The notes: generated by a model not told the origin, from the letters alone. Positions 45,253-61,310 are shown, counted from the stretch's first letter. The stretch is DNA of 64,000 bases from Mercurialis annua (GCF_937616625.2 NC_065570.1:9248001-9312000), one strand, 5' to 3'. Program-made: numbers and translations.

Positions 45253-45836
45253 CATAATACAGTATTCATTTACTCAAAACTTCAAACTTTATAAGAAAGT
45301 TTGATAAATTTAAGAAAATAAAATTAATATTAATAGTAAGAAAGTTATAAAATAAATAAATTTTAGCTAAATAATATTAGTATTAATATGATAGTAAAAA
45401 AGTTATAATTGTTAGATATTGAGTCAAATAATTAACAAATTGATATTATTAGATTTAACTCCTTATGATTTTTTATTTTTTTATAATATCTCTATATATT
45501 TTACGGCATAAATTCATTAAAAAATAACAATTGACTAAATACAAAAAAAAATACATAGATTAAATTATAAACTATTACATAAAACTCAATAAACTATTGA
45601 ATATATATAATTTTTTAAAATTTAATAAACATCAATAACTAAAAATCAATTATAACTTACTATTTTTTTCAATTGAATTGATTAGTTAAAACTTTAATTT
45701 ATAACATTTCATTTTAAAATAGAAAGATGGTAAATATTTTTATAATATTATTGTCAATTTTTTCTATTGTCAAATTTGTAAATTGAATTTTGACACACTC
45801 ATAATTTTGACACATGAGTGTCACAACTTATATTAA

Positions 45837-46340
45837 GGCCTAATGTCTTAAAAAACCCCGACCTTTTAGCCCCTTCTCAATCATACCCTGACGTTGCAAA
45901 TTTGTCAATTTTACCCTATTTTGCACTTTTGTGTTTCAATTGTACCCTGAAAAATTAAATTAACGTCTTTTGCGTTTGGAAATTTGTTTAAAATATTCTA
46001 CATGTCTCGCATATATTAATTATATATTTTTAAAATTTATTTAAATTTAGTTAAATTAATTAAGAATTTAAATTAGTGTTAATTTGATTATGGTTTTTAG
46101 TTAGTTTTTAAAAATAAAGGACTTATTTGTACTTTTTTGAATAAAAAAGAATTTAATTTCATGTTTAGACTTAATTAATTGAATGATTTCATCATTTAAG
46201 TAAAAAAATTAACAAAAATTAAAATATTGGGGTACAATTGAAAACGGAAAATTCAAAAGTGGGTAAAATTGACAAATTTTCAACGTCGGGGTAGAATTGA
46301 AAAAAAGTTTAAAGGTGAGGGTTTTTTGAGTGATTAGGCC
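45837..46340. mobile_element. Mutator-type MITE (GGCCTAAT family)
   Basis: A 504-bp element with perfect 9-bp duplication TTATATTAA at 45828-45836 and 46341-46349. Ends are GGCCTAAT at both sides (inverted). The arms share AAAAAACCC..ACCTTT, then CCTGACGTTG and TTGTCAATTTTACCC. The centre is AT-rich. Non-coding. Confidence 0.92.
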
Positions 46341-47159
46341 TTATATTAATTAAGGTTTGTTTAGTTTTATTTGTGGGTGAAATATGCATGTATAGGAAAT
46401 TCTTTATTTTGAGAAAAGGGTGGGGTCCCTCAAAAGCATAAATCTGCCAGTTACAATGGATTTTGATATTCTCAGTTTTATTCAATTATAGCTTATGTAT
46501 CTGATCTTGATATTTTAGACAATAGTATTGGTTTTAATTTTTGAAGAATTAGTATCTCATTGCTTAGTGAATATTGAGATTGGCCTGTCTGAAACATGGA
46601 TTTAAATTACGGTAATGGCCGTAGTCGCGGCCGCGGCCGTATATAACAGTAACGTATTAATAACAGCCATAATATTGTGTGACAGACTTCCGAAACACAA
46701 TTTTTAAATATTTTTTTATAAAGTATGCGGAAATAACATATTTTAAAATAATAATAATGGAATTTAAATATACAATGTCTAATAAAATAGACTGTACAAA
46801 AAAATACATATTTTATTTAATATTTTATACTATAATCGAAATTTAATTTGAGTGAGTAATTTTTTAATAATTTTATTTTGTAAAATAATTACATGCTGTT
46901 AAAATTTAAAATACAATTACTTGTTGTATTAATTTCTTTATATAATTAATTAATTGATTTTTTGGTAGATAATTTAATAATTAATTTAATATTAATGTAT
47001 CTAATTAATTAACTTACCTAAATAAAATATTTTAAAAAATAAAATTAATTATTTAAATTTAAAACTAGCAGAAAAAAGTTAATGAAATATTGAATTTATC
47101 GCATTAATTATTAATAACTCAGTAAATAGTAAATAGTAAGTTTATGAATAAAGGATTAC

Positions 47160-47890
47160 TTTCATCTTCAAACTTACGTCAAAGTATCAAAAAAGTCCAA
47201 AACTGGAAAATATGATCACTTATACCCTGAACTTGTATATTTTTTGTCAAAATCGCCCTCCTCACTCTCACCTTAGAGAGTGAAGTACACTCTCCGATTT
47301 TGAAATATAGTTTTGTTGGCAAAGTGGTTTTTGATAGTAAAAAAATTTAAAATGGTTCTAATTTTTTTTAATTTTTTGCTTTTAACACATAATAATAAAA
47401 AAAACAATTTATAGTAACTCAGGATATAGTAAAAAGAATATATTCCTCTGGAAGAACAGACCCAGCTTCACGAGGAGCATTGCTCCTCGTTTTTTGCGAG
47501 GAGCAGATGCTCCTCGTTGCTCCTTGGATTCGAAGAGCTGATGCTCCTCACCGTAGCAACAACTCCTCATCTCAGGCGAGGAGGCTCCTCCTCCTCGTCC
47601 GAGACTTAAATTTTTTTAAAAAAATTAAAAAAAAGTTCTTAATTTAATTTATTTTAATTAGGATTTAGATTATAATTAATTAGTATTTAAGTGTGATTGA
47701 TTAAAGTTAATTGTGATTTTTATAAACCTCACTCTCCAATTAAAGCGCCACGCCAACAAAAGGGTCTTTTCCGGTTTATACAAGTTCAGGGTATAAATGA
47801 TCCGGTTTTTCAATTTTTAATATTTTTAATATTTTGACGCAAGTTCGGGAGTGAAAATGATCATTTCTTCGTAAATTTATTATAGAGTTG
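47160..47890. mobile_element. foldback MITE with GAGGAGCA palindromic core
   Basis: The left arm has ttcaaacttacgtcaaagta then aaaatatgatcacttatacc. The right arm has the inverse as ataaatgatccggtttttc and ttttgacgcaagttcggg. Both carry a CTCACTCTC..AGAGAGTG block. The core at 47460-47610 is made of GAGGAGCA/TGCTCCTC palindromes. It is related to 62789-63703. Non-coding, edges approximate. Confidence 0.65.
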
Positions 47891-48047
47891 AAGTTTCAAG
47901 GTATTATACTATTATTCACTATTTCTTCTTTTCCAAGTGTGACACGTGTGCATATTAATAGTCCATGTGTTACCATCCTAATTCTTAGATAAACAAATCA
48001 ATCATATTCTTTAAATTCCTTTCTATTTCTTAGATAAACAAATCACT

Positions 48048-50564
48048 TGTCACGACCCAAAATATTGAGCCGCAACCGGCGCTAGGGAACGGGAGTGGTA
48101 GCTCCGGAACCCGTAGCAAGCCTCAAACCACAATTAATTTTTCGCAAATAATAAACAAATAACAACAAATAACGGAAGCAAATACTCATATATAACATAT
48201 AACCAAATATATACACTAACTGTTTAAAACCTCGCGGGCTCTAGTTACCGTACCCTGTACGAACTGGCCTCGCGGTACTACATACATCAGTTAGTGTCTC
48301 AAGCTTATCACCGGCATCTGGTGCCGTGAACAATCATATTATACGTAGCCTATCAAAACATATAAACAAGACAGCAAGTGAAATGCACAATCAAAAATGT
48401 ACTGCTGTCTAGGCTACGACTCTGTCAACGCGGGACCACTACTGCAGCATTCACAGAAGTCAGATACTAAACATACACAGCTGACTTCTGGACTTCAAAA
48501 TTGGCCTCTAGCTATGTCCACAAACTAAGCACCTGAAAGACATCAAAGGTGAGGGATCAGTATTTGGGGAAATACTGAGTGAGTGTGCATTTACTAACGG
48601 TATTATCATAAAAACATAGCATCGCATTTCAAGAAACAATAATATAAAACATATAAACATGTATTTGATCCGTACGAAACTAATATCCTAACATGCGACA
48701 CATTTCTCGAATAATCATTATCATTCAACCCAATCGTAAATATCAATCGCGAGTCCAACTCGCTGGTGGCCCAGCCACTAGATACGGGGACTACAGACTA
48801 CACTGTAGCCGAGTACTCACTCGTATCAAAAACCCAATCGTAAATTTTATAATCATCATCAGCTCCCAGCTGTGTCAAGTCATTTCTCAAATGCAAACAT
48901 ACTAGACTGACTCGATACTGGTGATCACACAGCCTATTGACACCCAATAGATAGCTAGTTTCTTCGGATCGCATACTAGTTCTCACATATAGAAGTTAAC
49001 TAAACATATAACATTCAATCAATTGTATATAATGCGATGCGTGAAAACAGTATATATATTTTCATAAAATAATTTTAATATATATAATACATGAAAGTAA
49101 AAGTACAACTCACTGTGACCGCAATCCAATCACAAATATGGTCGATGAAATGATATGCCCTCGCTAGTCCGCTTCTACTGACTCCACTACTCGCTGACAC
49201 GTCTGATAAATCGTTAATAGTTAGACGTGATTCTCGCATTCTTATACGTATAATACTTTTAAGTTTTGGGATTTAATTTGATTTTATACTTATTTACGTA
49301 TTCGATATCTCTAGTCGTAGAGATAACTTAGCGAATACCATATCTCATAATTGAGAATCGCTTAATGTCCTTGATGTTTTCCATTATTGTTATTTATCTC
49401 AAACGTCGAGCTAATCTCGAGATTAATGACTTTCCAAGTCCAAAATTCGTCCTTTAGCGTCAATTACAGTTGCATACGCATGGGGTGAGTCAGGGTGCAC
49501 GGGCGTGCCCTTCGGTAGGTACACGTTCGTGTAACCAAGTACACGTTCGTGCACCTCACTGGTGCACGTTCGTGTACTCTCAGTACACGTTCGTGCACCA
49601 TGAAAAGTGCACGTTCGTGTACTTTAGGTACACGATCGTGTACCTTGCTAGGTGCACGTTCGTGTACTTCCACTACACGTTCGTGTACTTCCAGTACACG
49701 TTCGTGCACCTGTGGTGCACGGTCGTGCACCACGTGCACAGCTCCCCGGAAGTCGATTTCCGGGGTTTTATCACCATTCCGACGTGCCTCACACACCCAT
49801 ACTCAATACCCATCTCTCGGTTTCTTCAAAAACACCATAATAACTTCAAAAACGTCAAAATTCAACCTAAACTCGATCCTAATCAAAACAGCCAACAAAC
49901 CCGTATTTTTATGCCAAAAACCGACCTCTTACCTTAATTTGATGGCCGGAGATGATAGAGCTTTCGGTTCTGAAGAAATCGCCGCTTGAATCGCTTGAAT
50001 CGGATGTCGAACGGAGAAACGGCGGCGAAACGATCGTGGTCGAGGGTTTTCGACGTTCTGGAGCTTTCTCTTCTTCTGATCTCTTCTTTCATATTTCATT
50101 TCTTATATAATTTGGCTGAAGTTCCACTTTGATCCTTATTCTTTTTGCTTACTATCATTAATCCTTTAAACTTTTCCTTTATTCGATTTAGTCCATAACT
50201 AAATCGATAAACTCTTAAACTTTTACCGTTACGTATTATTTATATCCGATAATTAATACGAAGCTCGATATTTATACTTTCCGTCAAAATCTTCTAATTT
50301 CCATTTTCGACACAAAGTGGCTAAATTACCACTTTGGTCCCTGCACTTTATTTTGGGCTTTTCTTGACAATTTTCCTTTTAATTCCAATTCTAACTTTAG
50401 AATTGAAATATAACCTTAATTTTCTCATAGTTAATTTCTCAAAACCGACCTACTTGAAACTTATTTACTTTATCTTTTCAAAAATTCTTCTGATATCTCC
50501 ACTCTAGCGAATCAAAACTGGACACGTGGTCCAATTAGCATATTAAATATTTTGGGGTATTACA
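48048..50564. repeat. solo LTR, 2.5 kb
   Basis: The start TGTCACGACCCAAAATATT and end AATATTTTGGGGTATTACA are TG...CA ends with an extended inverted match. They are flanked by a perfect 5-bp duplication TCACT at 48043-48047 and 50565-50569. There is no internal region or second LTR. The size and terminal words fit long Ty3/gypsy LTRs (Tekay/Del-like), which is from recall. Contains the ACACGTTCGTG array at 49519-49740. All long frames inside are repeat artefacts. Confidence 0.88.
49519..49740. repeat. array of about ten GTRCACGTTCGTGYAC near-palindromes
   Basis: Ten copies of a 16-base near-palindrome, CACG-NN-CGTG flanked by GTR and YAC, start at about 49518, 49539, 49562, 49583, 49607, 49628, 49652, 49673, 49694 and 49715. 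Spacing is 21 to 24 bases, close to two helical turns. A diverged unit may precede at 49495. The spacers differ, so only the palindrome is conserved. Confidence 0.92.
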
Positions 50565-51050
50565 TCACTATATCTTCTTCACTCACCATCACCAAGTTCA
50601 CAACCTGATATTGAGTACCTTCTACTCTTATACTCCATGCATGTTGAATCTCTTCATCTTTCTTTCATTTTCTATTTTATATCTTTACTTCAAACTGTTA
50701 CGTAAATGTAACGGATAAACAAAACGGCTGTGCCTTATATGTAACGGAGGTAACGGCCGTTACCTTAACAAATAAATAAAAAATGTAAAGTAACGACCCT
50801 AACGGTAACGTTGAGCCTCAAAATCTATAAATAACGGCCGTTACTTAAATTCATGATCTGAAATTAATCTGCATTTGGCTAAAGTTGCTGAAAGAATTTG
50901 TAGGATTTGTCATTTGAGTTTAGCAAGTAATAGCCATTAGTTATTATGGGATTTCTATTCCATTGAGTTGTTCTTATAAAAATGATTTAGATATTGTTCA
51001 TAAACGGTGTGTTGAGGCTTGTTTGAAAAATCAAAGGAAACAAGTAAGTA

Positions 51051-52025
51051 ATTAACTTATATTCTTTTGTTTTGATATTTATTATGGGCAGGCTCGAATT
51101 TATATATTTCAGTAATTTCTCATAAGAGCTCGAAAAATTTCGGCCCATACCCACATGTAAAGGGTGTAAGGGCCAAGATTAGGTAGCAAATATAAAATTC
51201 GTCCCGGATTCGGGCTTATATAATAATTAGTAAAATCCCCAAGCCCGGCCGGGGCCTAGTCTAAATGCACTTGCTGACACACTGACGCGCGCTGACCTCA
51301 TGATGACGTCTGCAGGTGTCAGAAGAAAAGATTTTAAATTTAAAAACAGCCCATAAAAAGGTAGTCAAAAAATAAATAGCGCATGAATTGTGAGGGCTTT
51401 ATTGACCTTTTTCTGTAATTTTCTCTTTATTATATAGGACACATGTAGGCTAAAGGGTGAAGATGGTGTTGGATGAAATAAAACACTCATACTTGGTATT
51501 TTTGTAACAAAAACGGAAACAAAGTAAACAAATTTATTAAAATTGCATTGTGTGAAATGTGGAGACTTTTTTCTTGTTTTTTTTTGTAATTTTCTCAAAA
51601 TTATATTACTTTAAATGAAATAAATAAATAACATTAGTCGATACAATCAAAATATATGTAATTCCATTTATATGTAAATTAATAATTTTTATGTATATAG
51701 ATGAAATATATTTAGCATATAGTATCATAATTATAAATTAATTTTCAGCATTTATCAATAAAATATAATATGAATATGAATATAATAAATTAAATATATA
51801 TTTATATATAATATCGGTTCTTCAGTTATAGTTTCGGTTCTTCGGTTCAGGACGGTTCAATACAGTTCTCGGTACGGAGATTTATCTAAGATCCGGAACC
51901 GTATAAGTACCAATTAAATTTTTGGTTTGGTTCGGTTCCGGAAAAGTCAATGGTAAACATATATTTTTTGGTTCTGGATATTTTTTGGCTCGGTTTTCGG
52001 TCCGGCTTCGGGGATCTCCAAAACC
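51051..52025. other. linker L repeat and hAT-type remnant
   Basis: 51070-51260 repeats the linker-L words seen at 39850-39948 (cccacatgtaaagggtgtaa, gtagcaaatataaa). 51820-52020 is rich in CGGTTCGG words and ends in an inverse TAGGGGTATGCACGGG terminus typical of hAT MITEs. Its left end was not found. No gene is seen. Confidence 0.45.
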
Positions 52026-52112
52026 CGTGCATACCCCTAACCGCTTATAAACAGTGTGCTGAGACTTGGCATAAAATCGAAGGAAACAAGTAGGTAATTA
52101 ACTTTTTTCCTT
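52026..52112 (+). pseudogene. RING-CH exon-1 copy B, 3' fragment
   Basis: About 85 bases match the end of exon 1 and the donor of the intact gene (cataaacagtgtgctgag, then atcgaaggaaacaagtaggt). The region upstream is cut by the hAT-type remnant. It is followed by linker L, as in the other copies. Confidence 0.75.
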
Positions 52113-52379
52113 TTATTTGATTATTGCTATGGATGGGATCAGGCTTTTAAATTTTTGTAATTTCTCATTTGATCCCGAAAAAACCGGCGTGTACCCGCAT
52201 ATATAGAGTAAGAGTCAGGATTAGGTAGCAAATATAAAGCCCAGACTGGACTCTGTCTTACATTACGATTAGCAAAGTCCGGCAAGCCTGATGCAGGCCT
52301 TTGTCCAAACCCGGCCTATTAATAGGTCTACTTTGACTCGATTTTGCAAGTAAAATATTTACTCCACTTTACTTAAAGC
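52113..52379. repeat. linker L repeat
   Basis: A copy of the repeat that follows each broken exon. It begins ttattgctatggatgggatc and contains gtagcaaatataaagcccag and a tail ttgactcgattttgcaagta. The same tail occurs at 53455-53475. Confidence 0.6.
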
Positions 52380-52857
52380 TTCAGACTTTAAAATTAAGTT
52401 TGATTCTTTTTCTAAATCAATAACAAAATCCGATAGAAATGTCCTTTTCAAAGTTTCACACAACTTGGATCTAAAGAAGGGTCGTGATGGAATATATTAT
52501 GATGCAGAGACAATGGGTCTTATTATTTTCAGTTCCATTCAACTATAGTTGATGATTATAGTTTCTCTTATGCATCTAATCTTGAAATTCTAGACAGTGG
52601 TGTTAGTTCTGATTTTAAAAGAGTTTCATCGGTGTGATTGTTCTATCGAGATTGAAATTGGTGTGTCTGAAATTAAACTGCATTTGGCTAAAGTTGTTGA
52701 GAGAATTTATAGGATTTGTCATTTTAGATTTAGAAAGTAATAGTCATGAATTTGGAATTCCTATTCAATTAGGTTGTTCTTATAAGGATGAATGATTTAG
52801 GTACTACTCATAAACAGTGTGTTGAAATTTGGTTCAAAATCAAAGGAAACATGTAAA
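52380..52857 (+). pseudogene. RING-CH exon-1 copy C
   Basis: This matches the intact exon 1 along most of its length, from the leader (gtttgattctttttct) to ggttcaaaatcaaaggaaac. Lesions include a two-base loss at the SVSD region (gtgtctgattg to gtgtgattg), loss of the first RING Cys (tgtagg to tatagg), loss of another Cys (ttcttgt to ttcttat), small insertions, and a changed donor (caagtaag to catgtaaa). Exon 2 is absent. It cannot make a RING-CH protein. Confidence 0.88.
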
Positions 52858-52876
52858 AGGTTACCTTATTTTCTTT

Positions 52877-53228
52877 GAACAAAGGGTCAACGCGCACTTA
52901 AACTTGTAATATAGGGTCATTTAATCCAGTTTTTACTTGTTTGAGCAACTAACCCCAAAACTTTTCATTTTGGATCAAATAACCCTATAATTTATATTTT
53001 TATTACAAAAAATAAATTTAGGATAATTTTATCGCAACAATTAGGCAATTTTTTTATTTCTATTTCGCATCCCTCACCTCCGATTTGTATTTTACGCGTT
53101 TTTAAAATACAATTATGGGGTTTTTGACCTAAAAATGAAGAGTTTTGGGGTTAGTTGCTCAAACAAGTAAAAAAATAGGCTAAATGACCCTGTGTCACAA
53201 GTTCAAGGGGTGTGTTGACCCTTTATTC
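52877..53228. mobile_element. foldback MITE of the GAACAAAGGGTC family
   Basis: The left end GAACAAAGGGTCAACGCGCA and the inverse right end GAATAAAGGGTCAACACACC pair. The inner arms share AAACTTGTAA and TTTGAGCAACTAACCCC. It is collinear with 13258-13611. It separates copy C from its linker-L repeat. Confidence 0.8.
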
Positions 53229-54190
53229 TATTTTTTTTTTGACTATTGCTATGGAAGGGTTCGGGCTTTTATATTTCTGTAGTTTCTTACGTAAGCCCAA
53301 AAAGTCTGATCCTTGCCCACATATATAGAATGTAAGGGCCGTTATTGGATATCAAATATTACGTCCGGAAGGGTTCGAGCTTGCATAACAGTAAGTAAAG
53401 CCCTCCAAGCTCGACCCGAGCTTTGCCCAAACTCGACCTATGAATAAGTCTAGTTTGACTCGATTTTGCAAGTAAAATATTTAAACACTTCAAACAAATA
53501 AAACCAAACCAAAAACATTAAACATACTTATTTGGTTCCATTTGTTTGAAATGTTTAAATTTCAGCAAAATATCTTAAAAACACCTACTTTTTACCACAT
53601 TTCCAACTATACCCTTACTTTATAAAAATCGTCAATTTATCCTAAACCATCACCTTTCATTTTCACTGTACTCAATTTTTTAAAATTGGATTCTTTCCGC
53701 TTGAAAAAAGAAACAAAAAAGCCCTTATGAATGATTTATCTGAATTCTTTTCTACTTGAAAAATTCAAAATAAATGACTTATTTGAACTTTTTTCAAATG
53801 GAAAAGAGATCGATTTAGTACTTATGGATACAATTGAAACTGAAAGTGTAGATTTGGAAAAAAATTGGCAATTTTACATTGTTGGAATATAATTGAAAAG
53901 GAGTTAAAAGATGAATGTTTTTTAAGATATTTTGTTATAAATTTCTTTCTAATATGGTATGATTTTGAAAAAAGAAAATCAAAATTGTAGTTCGATTCGG
54001 TTTAGATCAATGGCATGTAATAACTACTTTGTGTGACAAATTTAAGTTTCACCATAAACATCATTTATCATAGCAAACAACAATCAAGCAACCTCAATCT
54101 AGCCGCTTCGATAAAAGCCGAAAAGGGTGAAATTGAAAACGAAAGCTACATACAATAGCCTACACTAAAATTATGAATAGAGAAAGCTAT
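53229..54190. other. linker L repeat and a foldback MITE (53564-53942)
   Basis: 53229-53475 is linker L. 53564-53942 has inverted ends (gcaaaatatcttaaaaacac and the facing aacaaaatatcttaaaaaac) and arms with TTTTCAATTGTATCC-like words. It is related to 10037-10400. No gene is seen before the next one. Confidence 0.5.
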
Positions 54191-58869
<4,679 letters not shown>

Positions 58870-59434
58870 AAATATGCACGAGCTATAGCTCAAAAGTTAT
58901 AAGCACTGGGTAGCATTTTATCAAGGTCGATAGTTTTATTCCTTGCACAAGCGTTTTCTCTCCTCAATCACGGAGCTTCTATTTGCGGAGGTGCTTCTAC
59001 TGTCAGTCTTTATTTGCGGATGATTGTTGCTTATTCTTTTAAGCTTCCACCTCCGAAGCAGCTATGATTAAGTTGGTCATAGGGTCTTATGAAAGCATGT
59101 CGGGTTAGAAAGTTAGCTTCCAAAAAACTAGCATCATATCTAGTAAGAATGAGGTGGCTGATTGAGGAAAGCTATTTGTGATGCTTTGAATGTGGTTGAG
59201 GTGGAAAATCAGGGCATGTCATCTTTTGTGGGGCATAATAAAAGAGAAATTTTCAATTTCATTAAGGAGAAAGTGTGCCAAAAGGTGAAAGGGTGGAACT
59301 CTAAAGCGTCGTTTCACGGGGGAAAGAAAAATTTATTTAAAAAGGTAGCTCAAACCATGCCTAATTACATAATAATGTCTTCTAAATTCAGCTAGATTTC
59401 CATGGAAAACTAGAGCGAGTAGGGAATCCATTTT

Positions 59435-59458
59435 GGGGGGGGGGGGGGGGGGGGGGGG
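59435..59458. repeat. 24-base G homopolymer
   Basis: An uninterrupted run of 24 G within the LINE remnant, at a position where related LINEs encode a Trp/Gly-rich FWWG-like segment. The length may be an assembly or sequencing estimate. Confidence 0.9.
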
Positions 59459-59617
59459 CGAGCTGAGAAGAAGGCATTTATTGGCAAGTTGGGATAGACT
59501 TTGCAAACCAAAGAAATGTGATGGTTTAGGTTTTAAGAAAATCTATGATTTTAATTTCACAGCGTTGGCTAGACAAGCATGAAAACTTATTAGTAATAAA
59601 TATTCATTATTGAGTAG

Positions 59618-60381
59618 TGATAACGTAGCACATCTAATAGGGGCGAAGCAACCTCGCCAGGAACGAACATCACTAAGTCAAGCATTTCACCGACCTGGTA
59701 ACAATGTCCGACCTTCTTGAAATCATAAAGCACATGACTTGGGGGGTCACCGGATCGATGGGAATTCAAACATCATCCGAGACAATCACACCTGATAAGG
59801 TCGGACCAAGAATCCTATCCGGGCTTTGAGTTGTATTCGACTCAGACCTAGGCCGAACTCCGAGATCCCAAGCCTGAATGACCGGACCCACTGGTCAGAG
59901 TTCCGAGCAACTCTCAAATACGAGAACCATGATAACTTGACTCCCAAGTTATCCGGGCTTCAAGGCTTGACCGGGCTCCGAGGTCCTGATCGTGTACCAG
60001 ATCCTGGGACCACAGAAGATCTTCTGACAGGTGCGTGAGGAATGTTCCCTCTGACACACCTAACAACCCGTGCCTCCCGCAGGGATATTCTACCACGTCA
60101 GCATAACTGATTTTTGGGACCACTGGGCTCACAGCCTGCCAGCAAGGCAGGTTTGTCCTTAAACCCTAACTATAAATAGAGGGTTTAAGGACAAACCCTA
60201 GGTAATTCTTTTTTCTCTACTCTAAGCACTCTACTTTTCTCTTCTTCTTCTTCCTCTACTTCAAAACCTTACTAGAGCGTCGGAGTGAACGTCCGGTGAC
60301 CCCCACCGGAGTTCCTTCTGACCTCTGTTTGCTTGTGGTGTGCAGGTCGGTAAAGTTCGGATTCTGTTTGGTGATTCATCA
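59618..60381 (+). repeat. solo LTR (Tat-like gypsy), 764 bp
   Basis: TGATAACG...TTCATCA is flanked by a perfect 5-bp duplication AGTAG at 59613-59617 and 60382-60386. It contains a TATA-like ACTATAAATAGAGG at about 60170 and the GAGCGTCGGAGTGAAC block near the 3' side. It shares its start with the LTR at 29474. There is no internal region. It lies inside the LINE remnant and is younger than it. Confidence 0.9.
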
Positions 60382-61310
60382 AGTAGAGTTTTAAAACAAA
60401 GTATTTTCCTAAATCCAAGTTCTTGGGTGCTAAGTTAGTGGCTAATCCGAGTTATGTGTGAGGAAGTATTTTCTCAACTCAAGAGCTTATATGGAGAGAA
60501 GCTCAGGTTTGCATTGGGACGGACGCGACACCTATATTTGGATTAACTCGTGGATTCAAAATAGAGAATCTGGTTTTATTTTGTCTAGGTTGAGCCTATT
60601 TCTTACAGGGACAGGGGTTTGGCAATTACTTAAATATAGTGTGAAGGAATGGGATGAAAATTTTGTTTGTGACATTTTTAATGAAGTTGATTATAACATA
60701 ATTCTAGCGGTCCTTTTGAGTTTGAGAAGTATTTTGGATAGCCGGGTCTAGATTTTGGAAGCAAAGAAATGGATTTTTGTTCGTAGTGTTTGCCGGTGTA
60801 TTCATGGCGAGATTGTTTAAGATGACTAAGCTGTTGGGCCCTTCCGTTGGAACAAATTGTGGAATCTTAATATTCCTCTTCAGATGCAGAGCTTCCTATT
60901 GCGATTAGTCTCCAGATTTCTCCCTTTCGTCAACCCTTTAGCTCGAAAACATGTGTATGTAAAACGCCTTATGTCAGGTCTGCACCAAATGGAACGAATC
61001 AATAACTCAGATCTTTTGGGAGTATGATTTTACGGTATGTTGTTGGAATGTGGCTCGGATATAAGTTGTGATTGGTAAAACTACCATTAGTTGCATTGTT
61101 GTAATAGTAAACATGACTTTATCCAAGTACGTCAAGCTACTTTTACTGGTTCATTTGACCCTAGAATAGTGGAGTTGATTGGCATTCGTGAAACACTTAG
61201 TCGGCCAAAAGTTTGGGATAATATTACTATGGAGTGAGGATGTGTTAGACAATATTTTAGATATCAAAACCCTAAGAGGGAGAATGTATGTTTTAATAGA
61301 AGATTTTTCT

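Larger units (their letters stand above)
46595..50855. mobile_element. hAT-like element with TAACGGCCGTTA subterminal repeats, itself carrying insertions
   Basis: The flanks gtctgaaa (46587-46594) and atctgaaa (50856-50863) match at 7 of 8. The uninterrupted gene reads gtctgaaatt, which fixes the site. The ends CATGGATTTAAATTACGG and the facing CATGAATTTAAGTAACGG are inverted. The subterminal DNA at both ends is rich in GTAACGG/GGCCGTTA words. Inside lie the MITE at about 47160-47890 and the solo LTR at 48048-50564. What remains is about 1 kb of non-coding DNA, so it is non-autonomous. Confidence 0.7.
44946..51050 (+). pseudogene. RING-CH gene exon-1 copy A, broken by insertions
   Basis: Segments collinear with the intact gene are: 44946-45028 and 45253-45304 (5' leader, like 37060-37190); 46431-46594 (middle of exon 1, like about 37300-37460); and 50856-51050 (end of exon 1 and donor, like 37463-37650). 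The first Cys pair (tgtaggatttgt) survives. The second pair has lost one Cys (ttcttgt changed to ttcttat), and stops are present. Exon 2 is absent. Interruptions are a MITE, a 1.1-kb stretch with a Mutator MITE, and a 4.26-kb hAT-like element with further inserts. Confidence 0.85.
58870..61310 (+). pseudogene. LINE (non-LTR retrotransposon) pol remnant
   Basis: Broken frames read, in order: reverse-transcriptase motif LFADD followed by a Ser/Glu stretch (near 59020); the post-RT region FNFIKEKVCQKVKGWNSK with KKVAQTMPNY (near 59250-59370); a plant-LINE C-terminal region; the zinc-binding reverse-transcriptase segment NKLWNLNIPLQMQSFLLRL (near 60850); and RNase H-like sequence ELIGIRETLSRPKVWDN (near 61170). 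Several stops and frameshifts are present. The solo LTR at 59618-60381 splits it. The 5' half of the LINE is missing. Confidence 0.75.

Noticed and set aside
49519..49740. CRISPR-like array
   Set aside because: The regular spacing is of imperfect palindromes only 16 bases long with 5 to 8-base spacers, in a plant LTR. There are no cas genes.
49464..49989. Overlapping open frames on both strands, 110 to 155 codons
   Set aside because: They arise from the near-palindromic 16-base repeat array inside the solo LTR, with the same repetitive peptides on both strands.
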